Assembly: GCA_017470935.1 (NCBI GenBank)
Contig: JAFUXG010000024.1
Location: forward strand, 1 to 48,468
Reading direction: 5' to 3'
Origin: Lachnospiraceae bacterium
Lineage (GTDB): Bacteria > Bacillota > Clostridia > Lachnospirales > Lachnospiraceae
DNA length: 48,468 bases
Shown here piece by piece: positions 24,333 to 33,615 of the stretch. The position numbers and the translations under genes are program-made. The notes beneath the pieces are model-generated. The model worked only from the letters and a program-made list of their open reading frames with translations. It had not been told where the DNA came from and did no database searches. The first letter of the stretch is position 1; every line of letters begins with the position of its first letter.

Positions 24333-25748
24333 TCAGACCTTTCTCACATAGCGAATTCGGAATTCTGTTCCTTTGTCAAGCTGGGATTCCACCGTGATAT
24401 ATCCATTGTCCGCCTCCACTATGCACTTGGCAAGGGACAGTCCAATTCCTATGCTTTCAGCGCCTGCATTTTTTGCCCTGTAGAAACGCTCAAAGATATG
24501 CTTTATGTCTTCCTCGGACATACCTTCTCCTTCGTCACGGACAACAATCTCGGTATAGACATCATTCTTTGAGGCGCTTATCCAAACACGTCCTTCGTCA
24601 TGGCTGTGCTCTACTGCATTTTTAATAATATTGGCGACTGCCTCAAGCTGCCAGTTGTAGTCACCGTGAAACATTATTTTATTAATTCTATCAGCTTTTT
24701 CATTTCTATCAATCAACTCGTCTTTTGAGACAAACTTTATTCTCTCGTCTTTACCAATCCCATCTTCATCTGTATATTGTTTACCCTCTACATTATCAAT
24801 ATCACCATGGCTGTCGGATACTTCGTTTTGTTGCTTTATATTGTCAGTCTCCTTCCAGCCATCATACGCTCTGCCCTGCCCCTTCTCTAGCACAATCTCC
24901 ACATTCCTAAGCTCAATGATCACTGACAGCTTATTAAGCGCATCAGCAATCAGCTTATCCACATCAATCTCCTCGTCCTGCAGCTTGATGGTTCCCGCGT
25001 CGAACTTGGCAAGCTTCAGCATACTGTTGATAAGCGAGCTCATCCAGCTTATCTGCATACTTATGGAATGTATGAAATCCTGACGCATATCCGCCGGCAT
25101 ATCCGGATCGTCATAAATGTTATCAAGCATTATAGTAATGGACGCAAGAGGTGTCCGAAGCTGATGGGAAATGTCCTCCATGGAACGCTGTAAATTCGCA
25201 TTTAACTGCGCCTCATACTCCGAGGTCTCACGAAGGAGCACTGTGGTCTTATATATCTCATTTCGAAGCAAAGACAGCTCATCCTCCGCATTATCGTCAA
25301 GCTTCAATGAATAATCCTTATTGTTAAGCTCATGGAGATATGCGGCAATCTCATCAAGTCTTTCCCGCTGCCTTCTTCTCTGAATCAAAAAAAGGCACAA
25401 TACCACTGCCATCGCAGCGATCATGACCGCACCGTTCCAGACAAGGAACATAAGCCTGCCCTTACTCATATTAAGCTTATAATACTCATCATCATAGCCG
25501 TACTTCTCAAGAAGCTCATGCCCCACAGAAGAGTCCCCAAGCTTTCCCTGAAGGCCCTCCACTATCTCTGTTTCCGAAAGCTCCGGACACCTTTCACGGA
25601 GAAAGCCCACAAGACTTTCAAGCTCCCGGCTTCTCTCTTCTGCCAGCCTGTGACTTATATAAATGTTACCGCATGCCATGATGGCAATGCCTATGACTAT
25701 AACAATGATAACTGAAATTATTGTATGTCTTTTTCTGTTTTTTCTCAT
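24333..25748 (-). CDS. Membrane sensor histidine kinase
   Basis: A 471-residue kinase. Two membrane spans (about 10-30 and 100-123) enclose a small acidic extracellular loop. The H-box ISHQLRTPLASI has the phospho-acceptor H195; the N-box IIKNAVEHSH, DEGEGMSEED and GIGLSLAKCIVEAD glycine motifs form the ATP site. A charged insert of about 60 residues (about 300-360; KETDNIKQQNEVSDSHGDID region) separates the dimerisation and ATPase parts, which is unusual. The start is ATG 25748 with a weak site. It should phosphorylate the response regulator encoded upstream. Context beside an FtsX-type ABC transporter suggests sensing of antimicrobial peptides or envelope stress. Confidence 0.92.
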   Translation of the reverse strand: MRKNRKRHTIISVIIVIVIGIAIMACGNIYISHRLAEERSRELESLVGFLRERCPELSETEIVEGLQGKLGDSSVGHELLEKYGYDDEYYKLNMSKGRLMFLVWNGAVMIAAMAVVLCLFLIQRRRQRERLDEIAAYLHELNNKDYSLKLDDNAEDELSLLRNEIYKTTVLLRETSEYEAQLNANLQRSMEDISHQLRTPLASITIMLDNIYDDPDMPADMRQDFIHSISMQISWMSSLINSMLKLAKFDAGTIKLQDEEIDVDKLIADALNKLSVIIELRNVEIVLEKGQGRAYDGWKETDNIKQQNEVSDSHGDIDNVEGKQYTDEDGIGKDERIKFVSKDELIDRNEKADRINKIMFHGDYNWQLEAVANIIKNAVEHSHDEGRVWISASKNDVYTEIVVRDEGEGMSEEDIKHIFERFYRAKNAGAESIGIGLSLAKCIVEADNGYITVESQLDKGTEFRIRYVRKV

Positions 25749-25834
25749 AACCACACCGCATACTGCCTATTTGTTTTTCCGCTGTATTGAAATCTTTTCA
25801 CCATGTCGCCTGACGACTCTATGTGCTCATTCGC

Positions 25835-25872
25835 AAAAGTGTTGATTATTCGTGCATGCCCGAAATCAACAC
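25835..25872 (-). terminator. Hairpin between response regulator and kinase genes
   Basis: GTGTTGATT (25839-25847) pairs with AATCAACAC (25864-25872) and is followed by TTTT on the minus strand. It lies inside the 211-bp gap between the two genes and could cause partial termination. Confidence 0.45.
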
Positions 25873-25959
25873 CTTTGCTCATTACAACATATTATTACTA
25901 CGTTGACCACTTACACAATTTTCTTCAATCCAACATATGAAGCAACAACACTTTCCAGT

Positions 25960-26622
25960 TCACTCCACCCGGTACCCCACGCCCTTAACAGTCTTGATCA
26001 CATCCGCCTCACCAAGCTTCTTCCTGATACGCTTGATATAAACCGTCAAAGTATTATCCTCTACAAAATTACCCGCCATATCCCATATCTTATCAAGTAT
26101 CTGCTGCCTTGTGACGGTACGCCCCTGATTCTGAAACAGCATGAGCAAAATCCTGTACTCAAGCGCAGTAAATATTACCTCTTTATCATTTACAGTGACG
26201 ATGTCCTTTTCAGTATCCACAGATATCTCACCGACGGTTATAATCTTCTGCGTCTTGCCTGTGCGCCGCATAACATTGTTGATACGGGATATGAGCTCAC
26301 GGTTTCTAAAGGGCTTGATAATATAATCATCTGCCCCCATATCAAGTCCCTGCACCACATCACTTTCTTCATCCTTTGCCGTCAGAAAAATCACCGGAAT
26401 ATTCCTCTCCTCCTTAAGAATCCGGCATATATTCCGCCCGTCCCCATCCGGCAGCATAATATCAAGTATCGCCAGGTCGAAATCCTGCCCCTCGTAAATT
26501 ATATCCTCTGCCATAGCATAGCTCATGGCACTTGTAACATCAAACTGCTCCTGCTCCAAGGTATATACCAGTCCCTTCACGATCATGGGACTGTCCTCAA
26601 CAAGTAAGACCTTCATTTTCAT
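25960..26622 (-). CDS. OmpR-family response regulator
   Basis: A 220-residue regulator. The receiver domain (1-115) has the acidic pocket VED, phospho-acceptor D54 in AILDIMLPDG, T81 and K103 in IIKPF. The C-terminal winged helix (about 125-220) has TALEYRILLMLFQN and VEDNTLTVYIKRIRKKLG. A GGAGGGG site lies upstream of ATG 26622. It follows the permease gene after 34 nt, so ATPase, permease and regulator may form one operon. Likely target: the TGACTT direct repeats before the ATPase gene. Confidence 0.95.
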   Translation of the reverse strand: MKMKVLLVEDSPMIVKGLVYTLEQEQFDVTSAMSYAMAEDIIYEGQDFDLAILDIMLPDGDGRNICRILKEERNIPVIFLTAKDEESDVVQGLDMGADDYIIKPFRNRELISRINNVMRRTGKTQKIITVGEISVDTEKDIVTVNDKEVIFTALEYRILLMLFQNQGRTVTRQQILDKIWDMAGNFVEDNTLTVYIKRIRKKLGEADVIKTVKGVGYRVE

Positions 26623-26656
26623 GCAGCTTCACCCCTCCAATTATAAGATAGTGACT

Positions 26657-29488
26657 TTAATACGTCTGCTTCCTTATCGTCTCAATTATATTCTGCCGTT
26701 TAATCTTTGACAGTGACAGATGCATCGTCATCCAGACAATGATCATAACAAAAACCACAGATATCAGCAACGCCGTCACAGGAATATTATAACCGAGCTC
26801 AATCTCTTTTGAAATCGTTTTATATATAGCATATGATAATATCACACCAAGTGGAAGTCCGATCACAAGGGACTTTGAGCCATACATAATGCTTTCAAGC
26901 CTGATCATACGGTTGAATTCCCTGCCAGTCATTCCCACGGATTTGAGCATTGCGAATTCCCTTGCACGCAGATTCATGTTAGTGTGAATCGTGTTGAAAA
27001 TGTTGGTCACTCCAATAAGAGTTGTTACAATGATAAATCCATATAAGAATATGGAGATCATAAGTATAATTCTTCTCATCTGCTCTCTGTCCTCTGCAAT
27101 ATTCTGAACAGAAAAATCACTTCGCATACCATCATTTTCAAGCACATCATTAATTGCTTCACACAGCTCATCCGGCTTATCCGTATTAATATATAGTCCA
27201 TTAGCGGTCAATAAAACATCCTGGTCAAAATAGTCGTCACACACAATAATATAAGCCTCCGGATACCAGTTATGCCCCACAAGTCCAACCGGTCTTTCAT
27301 CGCTTATCTCGGTTATCTTCACATCTATATCGAATAGCAGCGCATCTGTGTCAACAGCTCCTGTATCCATTGAGCCGCCGGACACCCTGCTGTCCTTCTC
27401 GCCATAGACCTTGACAGGAATGGTATCCCCCTTACTGACATTTAAGTATCTCAACTTTTCATAACTGTTATCTTCCTTCATGGAAAGAAAATCATCCTCT
27501 AATATTGCAACCTTGGAAAGATCATCTGCCTTAACACCAATCTCATCAAGAAACCTTGCAAAATATTCCCTGTCATATACTACAAAAGAACCGTACCATT
27601 CATTATTCGCATAACCTTCTTCTGAATATTCACGGACGACCTTCTCATCAATATAATCCTTGGATATTGTGGCATTTGCCAGCTTTAATAATGTACATTC
27701 ATTTATACCATCAAGGGAGGCCAGCTTCTCATACTCCTGGTAATGCTTTGCCATTTCTTCCGGCGTACCGCCCACATCATCAACCACAATATCGCACTTT
27801 GAATCTTCATACATGAATCCGGAAATATCCTTTCCATATTCGATAAATGATGACACTGCAATGAATGTTGCCACTCCGATAACAAGGGACACCACTGTTG
27901 TTCGATAACTTCTCCTGCTTCTCTTTAAGTTCTTTGCCGCAATCACCCCGCCTATACCGAACAGCTTCCTCGTAATACACGCAGTCTTCAATTTACTGCC
28001 TTTAAGCCTGATCTCCTGATTGCCCCGTATAGCCTCAACAGGGGAGATCCTTGCTGCCGCCCGGGCCGGGATAATACATGCAAAATAAATGGTAACTGCC
28101 GACATCAGGATTACTACAACACTGACCCACCAGGGAAAAACAAAACGAAAGTCGATATTAAGCACATCTCCCACAAGTCTCTGGACAATGACAGTCAAAA
28201 CAGCCACCACAAAAAGCCCAAGGAGTATTCCCAGAGCCGTTCCCACTGCCCAAATATACATCCCTTCCTTAAGCACTATCTTCTTGATCTGTCTCTTTGT
28301 CGCGCCCACACTTGACAGCATACCAAACTGAATCTTTTTCTCTGCAACAGATATACGGAAGCTGTTACTGATTACAAACACGCTGGTAACAACAATAATT
28401 GCAATGATAATACCTGCAAGGGCTTCTACCACCGTTGCGGCAACATCACCTAAGCCCCCAAGAAATTTGACAAGATCATTTTTCACTGTTTCTACTTCTG
28501 GGCGGAATCTGTGCATATTATCTGACAGATATTCTTCGGTGTCACCGTTATAATCAACATTTTCTACATATCCGTAACTGCTATTCCTATCATTTGCAGC
28601 ACCTTCTTCATCAGAAGTATTAGCAGTCTCTTCTTTATTGGATCTGCTCAATTCTTCCTTGATCGCATCTGTATAATTCCCGTAATTTCTAGCGCTGTCA
28701 TAAGTGTAATATACATTTGCGGTAAATGCATCAGTATCCCTATAAGCAGAAAATATACTTGTATCCTTCATTCTTGTAAGACATACACATCCGCCTGTCC
28801 CGTACTCCTGTACCATATCATTAGGATTTTCCATAATACCAACTATTGTGTACTCTCGAGACTCCTTATCCTCAATCTGTTCACTGAATGTATCACTATC
28901 TGCAACATCATTTTCTCCGTCTTCTGAAAATCCCAGGTAATTCTTAATCTCCTCTGGGGAATCATATCCGCCATCACATGCAACATCCGCACCGAACAGT
29001 ACCCTATGCCCCAGATTAAGGGTTATTCTATCTCCGATCTTCCAGTCTTTCGGCATTAGTCTTTCATTTACCAATAGTTCCGTATCATTTTCCGGCAGCC
29101 TTCCGGAAACAACCTTCAGACTCACATCCTCAAACGCCACATCATCAAACGCCCGCAGTTCAATATAAGGCTCATCCAGATACTTGTCACGATAAGCACC
29201 AGCCTCATCAACGAGCGCTGTTCCCACAGGCATGGACACCCCCGCCCTTACAACATGCGCATTATCTGTAACTATAGACAATTTATCCATGGGCAAATTT
29301 GCCATCCTGCCATAAAATGAACCATAATATGTCTCATAATAATTGATCATGCCGTCACGAAATGTTGCCGCCATACCTGCCACAGCACACATCAGTGCCG
29401 CCGACAGCATTACCCCAATTATAGTCACAATGGTACGCTTCCTATTCCGTCCCATGCTCCTCTTGGTAAAATTCTTTATCACATCCAT
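26657..29488 (-). CDS. FtsX-family ABC transporter permease
   Basis: A 943-residue membrane protein with two FtsX/MacB-type halves. TM1 is near residues 18-40, followed by a large extracellular domain (about 45-355) with an acidic low-complexity patch near 290-320. Three spans (about 365-475) carry VAEKKIQFGMLSSVGATKRQ, then a second unit starts near 530 with another extracellular domain and three C-terminal spans with NLRAREFAMLKSVGMTGREF. Such permeases move peptides, lipids or lipoproteins, or transduce signals, rather than importing solutes. It pairs with the ATPase gene 133 nt upstream and with the adjacent two-component system. Confidence 0.92.
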   Translation of the reverse strand: MDVIKNFTKRSMGRNRKRTIVTIIGVMLSAALMCAVAGMAATFRDGMINYYETYYGSFYGRMANLPMDKLSIVTDNAHVVRAGVSMPVGTALVDEAGAYRDKYLDEPYIELRAFDDVAFEDVSLKVVSGRLPENDTELLVNERLMPKDWKIGDRITLNLGHRVLFGADVACDGGYDSPEEIKNYLGFSEDGENDVADSDTFSEQIEDKESREYTIVGIMENPNDMVQEYGTGGCVCLTRMKDTSIFSAYRDTDAFTANVYYTYDSARNYGNYTDAIKEELSRSNKEETANTSDEEGAANDRNSSYGYVENVDYNGDTEEYLSDNMHRFRPEVETVKNDLVKFLGGLGDVAATVVEALAGIIIAIIVVTSVFVISNSFRISVAEKKIQFGMLSSVGATKRQIKKIVLKEGMYIWAVGTALGILLGLFVVAVLTVIVQRLVGDVLNIDFRFVFPWWVSVVVILMSAVTIYFACIIPARAAARISPVEAIRGNQEIRLKGSKLKTACITRKLFGIGGVIAAKNLKRSRRSYRTTVVSLVIGVATFIAVSSFIEYGKDISGFMYEDSKCDIVVDDVGGTPEEMAKHYQEYEKLASLDGINECTLLKLANATISKDYIDEKVVREYSEEGYANNEWYGSFVVYDREYFARFLDEIGVKADDLSKVAILEDDFLSMKEDNSYEKLRYLNVSKGDTIPVKVYGEKDSRVSGGSMDTGAVDTDALLFDIDVKITEISDERPVGLVGHNWYPEAYIIVCDDYFDQDVLLTANGLYINTDKPDELCEAINDVLENDGMRSDFSVQNIAEDREQMRRIILMISIFLYGFIIVTTLIGVTNIFNTIHTNMNLRAREFAMLKSVGMTGREFNRMIRLESIMYGSKSLVIGLPLGVILSYAIYKTISKEIELGYNIPVTALLISVVFVMIIVWMTMHLSLSKIKRQNIIETIRKQTY

Positions 29489-29621
29489 ATCCTATATCCT
29501 CACTTACCATTTTCATTATTGATATCTAATTGCGAAACTCTCCTGTAAACGTATATAATGTTGTGAATATTGTATAGATTCCATAAGCAGGTGCCTTACG
29601 GTGTATATTTAGTTTCGCACA

Positions 29622-30290
29622 TTATATCAATTTTCCATCACGCATAGTCAGCACCCTGTCTGCCTGCTTAGCAATCTCTAAGTCATGGGTTATCATGATT
29701 ATTGTCTGTCCCTGCAACGTATTTGCCTCTTTAAGCAGCTCAATGATCTCATCACTTGCCTTCTTATCCAGATTACCCGTAAGCTCATCCGCCAGTATGA
29801 TGGCAGGATTATTGATAAGTGCCCTGCCTATTGCCACCCTCTGCTGCTGACCGCCGGATAACTGGTTTGGAAGATGCTCCTCCCTGCCCTCAAGTCCTAG
29901 CTGGTCGATTATCTCCTTAACCCTGTCAGGGTCAATTTTCTGCCCGTCAAGATCCATAGGCAATGTAATGTTCTCCTCCGCCGTAAGCACCGGCAACAGA
30001 TTGTAGAACTGATATATGATCCCCACCTGTCTTCTCCTGAACACCGCCAAAGTATCATCATTCATTTTGAATATGTCCTCACCGTCAATATACACACTTC
30101 CGGATGTGGGTCTGTCCACACCGCCTATCAGATGCATGAGGGTCGACTTTCCGCTTCCGCTGGCACCGATAATACACAAGAACTCACCTTTTTCCACAGT
30201 AAATGATATATCATCCACCGCACGTACCTGTGTATCACCCTCACCATAGGTTTTTACAAGATGTTCCACCTTAACTATCTCCACTTTCAT
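29622..30290 (-). CDS. ABC transporter ATP-binding protein, MacB/LolD type
   Basis: About 222 residues. Walker A is GASGSGKST, the Q-loop is IIYQFYNLLP, the signature is LSGGQQQRVAIGRAL and Walker B is AIILADELTGNLD, with the switch His in MITHD. It powers the FtsX permease. The start is uncertain: ATG 30290 has GGAGG only two nt away; GTG 30284 has the same site eight nt away; and an ATG at 30344 opens 18 extra residues of poor conservation. The preceding direct repeats suggest activation by the neighbouring response regulator. Confidence 0.94.
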   Translation of the reverse strand: MKVEIVKVEHLVKTYGEGDTQVRAVDDISFTVEKGEFLCIIGASGSGKSTLMHLIGGVDRPTSGSVYIDGEDIFKMNDDTLAVFRRRQVGIIYQFYNLLPVLTAEENITLPMDLDGQKIDPDRVKEIIDQLGLEGREEHLPNQLSGGQQQRVAIGRALINNPAIILADELTGNLDKKASDEIIELLKEANTLQGQTIIMITHDLEIAKQADRVLTMRDGKLI

Positions 30291-30374
30291 TTCCTCCACA
30301 ATTTTAACATTTTCATTCCCGATCAATGCTTTTGACATAAGCATTAACTCTTGTATTCCTTCAAGCTAACAATA

Positions 30375-30407
30375 CAATACCACACCAAAATGACTTTAAA
30401 GTGACTT
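30375..30407 (-). promoter_or_regulatory. Response-regulator box and -10 of the ABC operon
   Basis: TGACTT occurs at 30391-30396 and 30402-30407, exactly 11 bp apart, the tandem spacing bound by OmpR/PhoB-type dimers. On the minus strand, ten or so bases further on is TATTGT, a plausible -10, with no good -35. This is the layout of an activator-dependent promoter. Confidence 0.6.
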
Positions 30408-30415
30408 ATCATTTT

Positions 30416-30455
30416 TATATAATTAGGAAATTCAATAGATTTTTCTAATTATATA
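30416..30455. repeat. AT-rich inverted repeat
   Basis: Perfect 11-bp arms TATATAATTAG (30416-30426) and complement (30445-30455), upstream of the response-regulator box. May be a second hairpin in the brnTA transcript end or an upstream promoter element. Confidence 0.4.
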
Positions 30456-30490
30456 AATAAGCCTCTGTGACACAAACTCATCACAGAGGC
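30456..30490 (-). terminator. Terminator of the BrnTA operon
   Basis: 10-bp perfect stem GCCTCTGTGA (30461-30470) with its complement (30481-30490), then TTATTTATA on the minus strand, 22 nt past the antitoxin stop. Confidence 0.7.
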
Positions 30491-30511
30491 ATTTATAATT
30501 CCTATAAATAT

Positions 30512-30820
30512 TTATAAGTTTCTTTTTAATATTTCATTATCATTTAATGCATTCTCCAATATTCTGCTTAAAACACTTGTATAACCCTTCCCCAACGACT
30601 TCGCTTTCTGTAAAGCCTGCGGGGACAATCTAAGTGTAACAGTCTGCTTTCTTCGTTTCATACGTTTCTCGTCAGATATTCTCTTAAATTCCTTTAACTC
30701 ATCCGCTGTAAGTTCAGGACAATCTTCGTCAAACTGTATTGGTCTATTCGCAGCAACTTGTAACATCTTTATTTGTTCATCTGTTGGTTTCTGTTTTGGA
30801 TCAGCCTCTACTCTTACCAT
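30512..30820 (-). CDS. brnA: BrnA-type antitoxin
   Basis: A 102-residue antitoxin. The N-terminal acidic region (about 1-45) should wrap the toxin, and the C-terminal ribbon-helix-helix KQTVTLRLSPQALQKAKSLG...ILENAL should bind the operator. ATG 30820 lies nine nt after GGAGG and overlaps the toxin gene by 20 nt, the usual BrnTA layout. The longer frame to 30883 runs through the toxin gene and is unlikely. Confidence 0.88.
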   Translation of the reverse strand: MVRVEADPKQKPTDEQIKMLQVAANRPIQFDEDCPELTADELKEFKRISDEKRMKRRKQTVTLRLSPQALQKAKSLGKGYTSVLSRILENALNDNEILKRNL

Positions 30821-31088
30821 AATAATATTCCTCCTTTTCAAGCTTTGTTGCCAATCTGGCTGAAATGATTCTGATAATCTCATTTCGTTCCGTATATACC
30901 ACCATTATTACTGCTACTATGTCACCTATCTCACCAATAGTAATATATCTGTCTTCATATATACTATGCTTCTTATCATATTTCTCTATACGATTGTCAT
31001 CACCAAAAACCAGTAAGGCTGTATTAAAATCTATACCATGATCAATTATATTCTTCTTTTCCTTATTCTCATCCCATTCAAATAGCAT
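30801..31088 (-). CDS. brnT: BrnT-type ribonuclease toxin
   Basis: A 95-residue RelE-like ribonuclease toxin. MLFEWDENKEKKNIIDHGIDF is the family start; EDRYITIGEIGD, VVYTERNEIIRIISARLAT and a C-terminal EEYYYG complete it. ATG 31088 is six nt after AAGGAG. The first gene of a two-gene operon, it overlaps the antitoxin gene. BrnT inhibits translation by RNA cleavage and is induced by stress in characterised cases. Confidence 0.92.
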   Translation of the reverse strand: MLFEWDENKEKKNIIDHGIDFNTALLVFGDDNRIEKYDKKHSIYEDRYITIGEIGDIVAVIMVVYTERNEIIRIISARLATKLEKEEYYYGKSRG

Positions 31089-31101
31089 ATTCTTCTCCTT
31101 T

Positions 31102-31130
31102 AGTATAACAAATTGTGTTACTTTTCGCAA
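31102..31130 (-). promoter_or_regulatory. brnTA promoter and operator
   Basis: Minus strand TTGCGA (31125-31130), 17-bp spacer, TATACT (31102-31107). A dyad TAACA-N5-TGTTA (31106-31120) overlaps the -10, a good site for BrnA repression. Confidence 0.7.
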
Positions 31131-31245
31131 TACATATAACACTATATTCCATTGACATATTTTATGTTATAATAGACTATCCCAATGGAATTGTCAAGAA
31201 AATTATTATCATATTTATATTTTACTTAATAATTAACAATAATCA

Positions 31246-31287
31246 TTTAAAAAAGAGGCATCCGACCACATGTCAAAATGCCTCTTT
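31246..31287 (-). terminator. Terminator of the leucine-rich repeat gene
   Basis: AAAGAGGCAT (31252-31261) pairs with ATGCCTCTTT (31278-31287); the minus strand continues with T residues. It lies four nt after the stop codon. Confidence 0.85.
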
Positions 31288-31291
31288 CATC

Positions 31292-32881
31292 CTACTTAAT
31301 ATCTATCCAAAACTTAATCTGCATATTACCCTTTTTCAACACCAGATACTGATACATTTCATCTTCGTCATAATAATCATTATAATCATCATATGTATAA
31401 ACAGACCTTGGAATTTTCTTAGAGATTGTTATCTCCTTCTTCTTTTTGTTATATTTCAAATAATTTGACTTACTATAAACCTTATAGCCTTTGCCAATAA
31501 AATTCTTAAGCTTTATCTTAGCTCCCCGCTTTGCCTCATATAATATATAGACATACCCATTTTTTGTTTTAATTTGAGAAAAATCGCATTTCTTAAGCTT
31601 ACTTCCGTAATAACATATTGAAAATAGATTCTTATTCTTTGAAAAATCCGCCTTGCTTACCAAGGTATTATGGAAATCAACCGTGGAAAGCTCTTTGTTC
31701 TTACTGGTGTCAAGCTTCTTGATCCTCGTATTACTGATATTCAACTCTGATAATCGCTTTTGCTTTGAGATATCTATTTTCGAAAGCTTTTTGTTTCCCG
31801 CCAGACTAAGTTCAATCAGTTTTTTGCATTTTCTTACATCAATAGATGTAAGCTTATTATTATCAACATATAAATAACATAGAGGCTTACACTTTGAAAC
31901 ATCCAGCTTCCTTATCATATTGTTCTTCACAGAAAGGGAATCCAGCTTTTTGCATTTACTCACATCAAGAGATGTAAGCTTATTATTATCAACATATAAA
32001 TAAGATAGATTTCTGCAGCCACTTACATCAACAGCCTTCAGATTACAACGGTCGAGGGATAGTCGGTCAATACTGCCAGGCAGCTTAACATCACTAAGAT
32101 TAGTACAGCCATCGCAAAAAAGCCTCTCCAGCTTACTGTTACCGGAAACATCAAGACTTGTAATGCCCAACTCATATAAATCCAGATAATTAAGCTCCGT
32201 AAACCTGCTTACATCCAGACTTGCAAGCTTTCCGTTCTGAATCACCAATTCCTGAAGCGTTTCCAGCCCTGACACTTCAATAGTCTCTCCCGGATAATCT
32301 GCCAAACACAGGCTCTTAAGCTTCACAAGAGATGAAAGTCCCTTAACTTCATTGATGGAGTCATCATAAAATATGTCCAAGTCCTCCACATTACCTGTCT
32401 TCGTCAGATCAACTGATCTGACCTTTCCGTTACCGTACACGTTCAACACGGTAATAAATGGAGCATCAATTATAAGCTCCTCCTTATCTCCTCCAATGGA
32501 AAGCTCCTGCAATCCGTCGTTCTGCAGTGAAATCTCTGTTCCTGTATAATGCATCAGCGTCAGATAATGCAGGTTGGAAAACACCGAAAGACCTGTAATA
32601 TCCACCACTTCGTCCTCAAAAAACAGGTATTCCACATCCTCCGGATTGATATAGACCTTGCAGTCATCATCCATATAGACATATTCCCTAATTGCCTTCC
32701 TGATCTGTGCATCCGGAAATGTGGTTTCCGTAACCTCTATGGCATTGGGAAAGGGAAGCTCTTTATTCTCTTCACCCTCTGCTCCCACTGTAATACCTGA
32801 TGTCATCACAATAAGGATGACTGCACATACTCCGGCAAAGGCCAAAGTCCTTGTCCTCATCTTTGCAATGAACCCTCCCAT
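31292..32881 (-). CDS. Secreted leucine-rich repeat protein
   Basis: A 529-residue exported protein. The signal peptide (about 1-35) ends near VGAEG. Residues about 85-430 are irregular leucine-rich repeats of the LDVSxCxxLxxLxVxxNxLTS type (internalin-like/LRR_4), clearest from 240 to 420. The C-terminal 100 residues are basic and Tyr-rich. No LPXTG motif or membrane anchor is seen. Such proteins usually mediate adhesion or protein binding. ATG 32881 has GGAGGGG seven nt upstream. Single gene with its own terminator. Confidence 0.85.
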   Translation of the reverse strand: MGGFIAKMRTRTLAFAGVCAVILIVMTSGITVGAEGEENKELPFPNAIEVTETTFPDAQIRKAIREYVYMDDDCKVYINPEDVEYLFFEDEVVDITGLSVFSNLHYLTLMHYTGTEISLQNDGLQELSIGGDKEELIIDAPFITVLNVYGNGKVRSVDLTKTGNVEDLDIFYDDSINEVKGLSSLVKLKSLCLADYPGETIEVSGLETLQELVIQNGKLASLDVSRFTELNYLDLYELGITSLDVSGNSKLERLFCDGCTNLSDVKLPGSIDRLSLDRCNLKAVDVSGCRNLSYLYVDNNKLTSLDVSKCKKLDSLSVKNNMIRKLDVSKCKPLCYLYVDNNKLTSIDVRKCKKLIELSLAGNKKLSKIDISKQKRLSELNISNTRIKKLDTSKNKELSTVDFHNTLVSKADFSKNKNLFSICYYGSKLKKCDFSQIKTKNGYVYILYEAKRGAKIKLKNFIGKGYKVYSKSNYLKYNKKKKEITISKKIPRSVYTYDDYNDYYDEDEMYQYLVLKKGNMQIKFWIDIK

Positions 32882-32963
32882 ATATATCCCCTCCTCATAT
32901 GGTAATAATTACATTTTATTACTGTTTCCACAAAACTTCAACTTAACTATTCTTAAGATTTCC

Positions 32964-33494
32964 TTACATCTTCATCCTTGACATATTGTAGAATGCCAGC
33001 ACCGCATTTACCACAAGAACAATTCCTATAATTCGGACTATCATATTGGGAATGTCAAAAGGATTGGCTATTATGAACAGCCCAAGGACAACCACAATAA
33101 TTGAGAAGATTAAGGAATTCTTCCAGCCTGTATCAAGCTTTCTTACCACCGTAACTGAATCATACAGGTTATGGATTCCGTGGATCAGTATAATCACACC
33201 GAACAGCTTGCTTGACACTGCTATGAACCATTCCGGATTCAGGAACAGGTAAAGTCCGAGCACTGCACCTGCTATATCGATTATCAAGGTCACGATTGCA
33301 GATGCTCCCTTATTGCCAAAGGCAAAGTTGATGATTCCAGCCACCGCATACACCATTAGGAAAAAGCCTGCCACTTTGGCAAGGGTTGCCAGTGCGCTGG
33401 TAGGCCAAAGCACAAGCGCCACCCCAAGGCACAGCAGAAGCACTCCTGTTATCATCTTATTTCTTCGTAGTGTTTTGATCATATCCATTTCCAT
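32964..33494 (-). CDS. HdeD/DUF308 family membrane protein
   Basis: A 176-residue integral membrane protein with about six hydrophobic spans, two per repeat unit (LCLGVALVLWPTSAL, then GAVLGLYLFLNPEW, then VVVLGLFIIANPFD). This internal threefold WP/NP repeat is the DUF308/HdeD pattern. HdeD aids acid resistance in E. coli; the role in Firmicutes is not known. Start ATG 33494 follows GAGGTG; a longer GTG start at 33503 is less likely. Confidence 0.85.
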   Translation of the reverse strand: MEMDMIKTLRRNKMITGVLLLCLGVALVLWPTSALATLAKVAGFFLMVYAVAGIINFAFGNKGASAIVTLIIDIAGAVLGLYLFLNPEWFIAVSSKLFGVIILIHGIHNLYDSVTVVRKLDTGWKNSLIFSIIVVVLGLFIIANPFDIPNMIVRIIGIVLVVNAVLAFYNMSRMKM

Positions 33495-33615
33495 ACTTGT
33501 CACCTCGTTACTTTCTCAATTACTGATTATCATTATTGCATTTTAAACCAATCTCCGCATATGCTTCTTTAAAAAAATGCATATTCATCCATATCTTAAG
33601 ATTTAATAGTTTCTG

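Noticed and set aside
25852-26607. 251-codon plus-strand frame
   Set aside because: It is fully antisense to the response regulator, has no ribosome site and no recognisable protein features.
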